Origin: JAHJSA01 sp038204345
Lineage (GTDB): Bacteria; Actinomycetota; Thermoleophilia; RBG-16-64-13
Reading direction: 5' to 3'
Assembly: GCA_038204345.1 (NCBI GenBank)
Contig: JBBRDB010000058.1
Location: 1 to 13,251, forward strand
Length of the DNA: 13,251 nucleotides
Below are positions 13,115 to 13,251 of this stretch, one piece after another. The notes below the pieces were generated by a model. It saw only the letters and a list, made by a program, of their open reading frames with translations. It made no database searches and was not told where the DNA came from. The position numbers and the translations under genes are program-made. Position 1 is the stretch's first letter, and each line of letters begins with the position of its first letter.

Positions 13115-13251
13115 ATGAGCAAGAAGAAGCCGCCGGAACTCAGAGAGGCGCCGCCCGCCTTCGCATTCTTGGTGGACCGTGCCCTTGAGTTGGGGGCTAC
13201 GGCGGCCGCCCTCATGCCCGCTGAGCAGGTGGTCGTGGATGAACGCGTGCG
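13115..13251 (+). CDS. DUF2284-like predicted metal-binding protein, N-terminal fragment (continues beyond window)
   Basis: Forty-five complete codons are present from ATG 13115, with a strong ribosome site GGAGGAG (13104-13110) 4 bases upstream. After a Lys/Pro-rich start, the stretch ALELGATAAALMPAEQ (residues 23-38) followed by VVVDERV fits the opening of DUF2284 proteins, in which a helix and an 'IP-x-x-x-IVVDERVR' segment come just before cysteines that bind metal. Those cysteines would lie past the window edge. Such proteins are common in anaerobes and their role is unknown. The assignment rests on a short segment. Confidence 0.6.
   Translation, partial: MSKKKPPELREAPPAFAFLVDRALELGATAAALMPAEQVVVDERV

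Overview
The window looks like chromosomal DNA of a high-GC bacterium. GTG starts are mixed with ATG, good Shine-Dalgarno sites are common, and genes often overlap by 4 bp. The gene content fits a deep-branching, possibly anaerobic or thermophilic, actinobacterium-like or other high-GC lineage: a TrpB2-type tryptophan synthase, a GH57 glucanotransferase, a DUF72 protein, a split methylmalonyl-CoA mutase and a DUF2284 protein. That placement is an inference from gene content and base composition only. No rRNA, tRNA, CRISPR array, insertion sequence or phage gene was seen.

Layout. (1) Positions 1-2193, minus strand: a GT4/GT5-like glycosyltransferase followed by a GH57 4-alpha-glucanotransferase-like enzyme that runs off the left edge, probably an alpha-glucan (glycogen-like) unit. 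(2) 2194-2481: a divergent promoter region with one good candidate promoter for each direction. (3) 2482-3837, plus: a stand-alone trpB2, followed by a strong hairpin that can act as a terminator between convergent genes. (4) 3987-6286, minus: a UMF1-type MFS transporter coupled by an ATGA overlap to a DUF72 protein. (5) 6376-7560, plus: a D-2-hydroxyacid dehydrogenase (glyoxylate/hydroxypyruvate reductase type) carrying an unusual Ala/Pro-rich insertion made by a GC-rich inverted repeat. (6) 7634-8736, plus: two membrane-anchored proteins overlapping by GTGA, the first with a DUF4352-like domain, the second unrecognised. (7) 8740-12924, plus: methylmalonyl-CoA epimerase, methylmalonyl-CoA mutase catalytic subunit, sucC and sucD behind a clear sigma-70-type promoter. 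(8) 12925-13251: a short minus-strand remnant that looks like the C-terminus of a cyclase/arylformamidase-family protein, then the start of a DUF2284 gene that leaves the window.

Working together. The clearest system is region 7. Epimerase, mutase and succinyl-CoA synthetase connect (S)-methylmalonyl-CoA, (R)-methylmalonyl-CoA, succinyl-CoA and succinate, so the operon can serve propionyl-CoA oxidation or, in reverse, propionate formation. The mutase gene ends before the cobalamin-binding domain, so a separate B12-binding subunit must be encoded elsewhere. Nothing here is clearly a novel defence or mobile system. The items most worth a second look are the uncharacterised membrane pair, the hairpin-derived insertion in the dehydrogenase, the cyclase-family remnant and the basic tail on the glycosyltransferase.
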